NCBI RefSeq assembly: GCF_000377985.1
Contig: NZ_KB899042.1
Span: 248,001-312,000, forward strand
Length of the DNA stretch: 64,000 nt
Direction of reading: 5' to 3'
DNA from: Sporolactobacillus vineae DSM 21990 = SL153
GTDB lineage: Bacteria > Bacillota > Bacilli > Bacillales > Sporolactobacillaceae
Below, in pieces: positions 63,019 to 64,000 of the stretch (position 1 is its first letter; the number at the start of each line of letters is the position of its first letter). A program made the translations under genes and the position numbers. A model generated the notes under the pieces. It saw only the letters and a list, made by a program, of their open reading frames with translations. It had not been told where the DNA came from and ran no database searches.

Positions 63019-63987
63019 ATGAATATCATTAAAAGGCTGACGGCGGTAACCAGTCTGACCGTGTTTGTCGGTGCACTCGCTCCGGCAACCATCGCCTGGG
63101 CGAAGACGAGCAGTACAAATGATAGTCAGATGAGACAACAGAATCCTGGAACTTACAAACAGGCTGTCGGATTCAGCATAGTGGATCCGTCGGAGCAGGC
63201 AGACAACAACAAGAATCATATAATTTTCGGCAACAGCTTGCTGGAACAGGGGGACCAAGGACCTTCTGTCACGGAGCTTCAGGATGCACTCCGTTCGCTT
63301 GGCTATTACAACGGCAATGCAACAGGCACCTTTGATGCTCTGACAACAGGCGCGGTTCAGGCTTTCCAGACGGACCGGAACATTACCTCTGATGGAATTG
63401 TCGGAGCGGCAACAAAAACAGCGCTCTACGATGTCTATCGAAATACCGATGAGGCAAAAAGTTTTCCGGGCCGGATCGCTGAAATTCAGCAGCAGGAGAA
63501 AAAAGCGGCTGAACAAAAAGCGGCCAGGGCAAAAGCGGAGAAAGTGAAAAAAGCAAAAAAAGCAAAGGCTGAGAAAGCGAGAAAAACAGCCCGGAAGGCA
63601 CAGGCCACCGCGAAAAAGGTGACCCGGAAGAAACAGGCACCGGCTGCAAAAGTCCGCCCGGTAATAAAGAAAATGGATTATAAGCCGAAGCAGGCGGCGC
63701 CGTCAACAAATGGTCGGGCACTGACCGTCGTGGCAACGAGCTACGCGTTAGGCGGCCGTTCGGCAACAGGCGTCGACTTCAGCAGCAACCCCGGCGCCAA
63801 GGTCATTGCCGTCGATCCCGGTGTGATCCCGTTAGGCTCACGTGTCAATATCCCGGGCTATGGCGTCTATATTGCCGCTGATACCGGTGGGAGCATTAAG
63901 GGAAACCGGATTGACATCCACTTACCGACCAAAGCCGCAGCATTAAATTTCGGAAGACAGACCCTCACCGTTCAGGTTCTTCCCTGA
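63019..63987 (+). CDS. Secreted cell-wall protein with PG-binding and 3D domains (YocH-type)
   Basis: A 322-residue exported protein: signal peptide (about 1-28, LTAVTSLTVFVGALAPATIAWA), a peptidoglycan-binding domain at about 70-140 (LEQGDQGPSVTELQDALRSLGYYNGNATGTFDALTTGAVQAFQTDRNITSDGIVGAATKTAL), a Lys/Ala-rich linker (about 150-220), and a C-terminal 3D domain with its three aspartates in AVDPGVIPLGSRVNIPGYG, IAADTGG and RIDIHLP. Related proteins (YocH, RpfB C-terminus) are peptidoglycan hydrolases or resuscitation factors. AAGGAGG precedes the ATG by 11 bases. A WalR box upstream fits cell-wall regulation. Confidence 0.9.
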   Translation: MNIIKRLTAVTSLTVFVGALAPATIAWAKTSSTNDSQMRQQNPGTYKQAVGFSIVDPSEQADNNKNHIIFGNSLLEQGDQGPSVTELQDALRSLGYYNGNATGTFDALTTGAVQAFQTDRNITSDGIVGAATKTALYDVYRNTDEAKSFPGRIAEIQQQEKKAAEQKAARAKAEKVKKAKKAKAEKARKTARKAQATAKKVTRKKQAPAAKVRPVIKKMDYKPKQAAPSTNGRALTVVATSYALGGRSATGVDFSSNPGAKVIAVDPGVIPLGSRVNIPGYGVYIAADTGGSIKGNRIDIHLPTKAAALNFGRQTLTVQVLP

Positions 63988-64000
63988 CCGGTCGCAAAAG

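Overview
The window reads as chromosomal core DNA of a spore-forming, low-to-moderate GC Gram-positive bacterium of the order Bacillales. The gene content follows the Bacillus subtilis fabH-fabF / trpS-opp / spx-mecA-coiA-pepF-yjbH / nadK-rluA neighbourhood. The combination of a secreted acid protease (sedolisin), FabI plus FabL, and many TTG/GTG starts makes a Sporolactobacillaceae-like genome my best guess; that placement is inference. A 30-residue YjcZ-type sporulation protein supports a spore former. I see no prophage, insertion sequence, CRISPR array, rRNA or tRNA gene.

Layout. 1-5.7 kb: the 5' end of an RBBP9/YdeN-type hydrolase, a YutG/PgpA-like protein, a DUF421 membrane protein, FabI, a RodA/FtsW-type protein and an RluA-type pseudouridine synthase. 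5.7-8.4 kb: NAD kinase diverging from a CYTH protein, a lytic transglycosylase and a small coiled-coil membrane protein. 8.4-13.6 kb: M3 peptidase, an MFS exporter diverging from a LysR regulator, and a YitT-family protein. 13.9-20.7 kb: the Spx control module, namely SpxH (ClpXP adaptor), PepF, CoiA, MecA (ClpCP adaptor), a TerC-family protein and Spx itself. 20.9-30 kb: two very small genes, then oppF-D-C-B-A and a second oppA. 30-36.7 kb: a tryptophan T-box with trpS, yjbA, fabF, fabH (with a FapR-like operator), YppG, a YjaV-like protein and a DUF59 protein. 37-46 kb: sedolisin, asparagine synthetase, a lytic enzyme, a second YitT protein and a SwrC-like RND exporter. 46.5-54 kb: addA and addB. 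54-64 kb: thiamine-binding protein, PAP2 phosphatase, OsmC, FabL, SodC, MscL with a zinc-ribbon tail, Nudix, a PC4/YdbC protein, MenA, an FMN riboswitch with ribU, an acyl-CoA thioesterase, a 20-bp tandem repeat array, and a 3D-domain cell-wall protein with a WalR box.

How the parts connect. Spx is a thiol-responsive regulator degraded by ClpXP with SpxH; MecA targets ComK to ClpCP; both lie within 7 kb of spx together with CoiA. Fatty-acid synthesis is represented by FabI, FabL, FabF and FabH. Peptide use is represented by a secreted protease, an Opp importer with two binding proteins, and two M3 oligopeptidases.

The least explained elements are the 20-bp repeat array at 62641-62760, a 41-residue basic ORF with its own consensus promoter and terminator at 20887-21171, and a LexA-type box upstream of the PC4/YdbC gene that is identical to the one upstream of addB. 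I found no convincing undescribed multi-gene system; most of the window is ordinary core genome.
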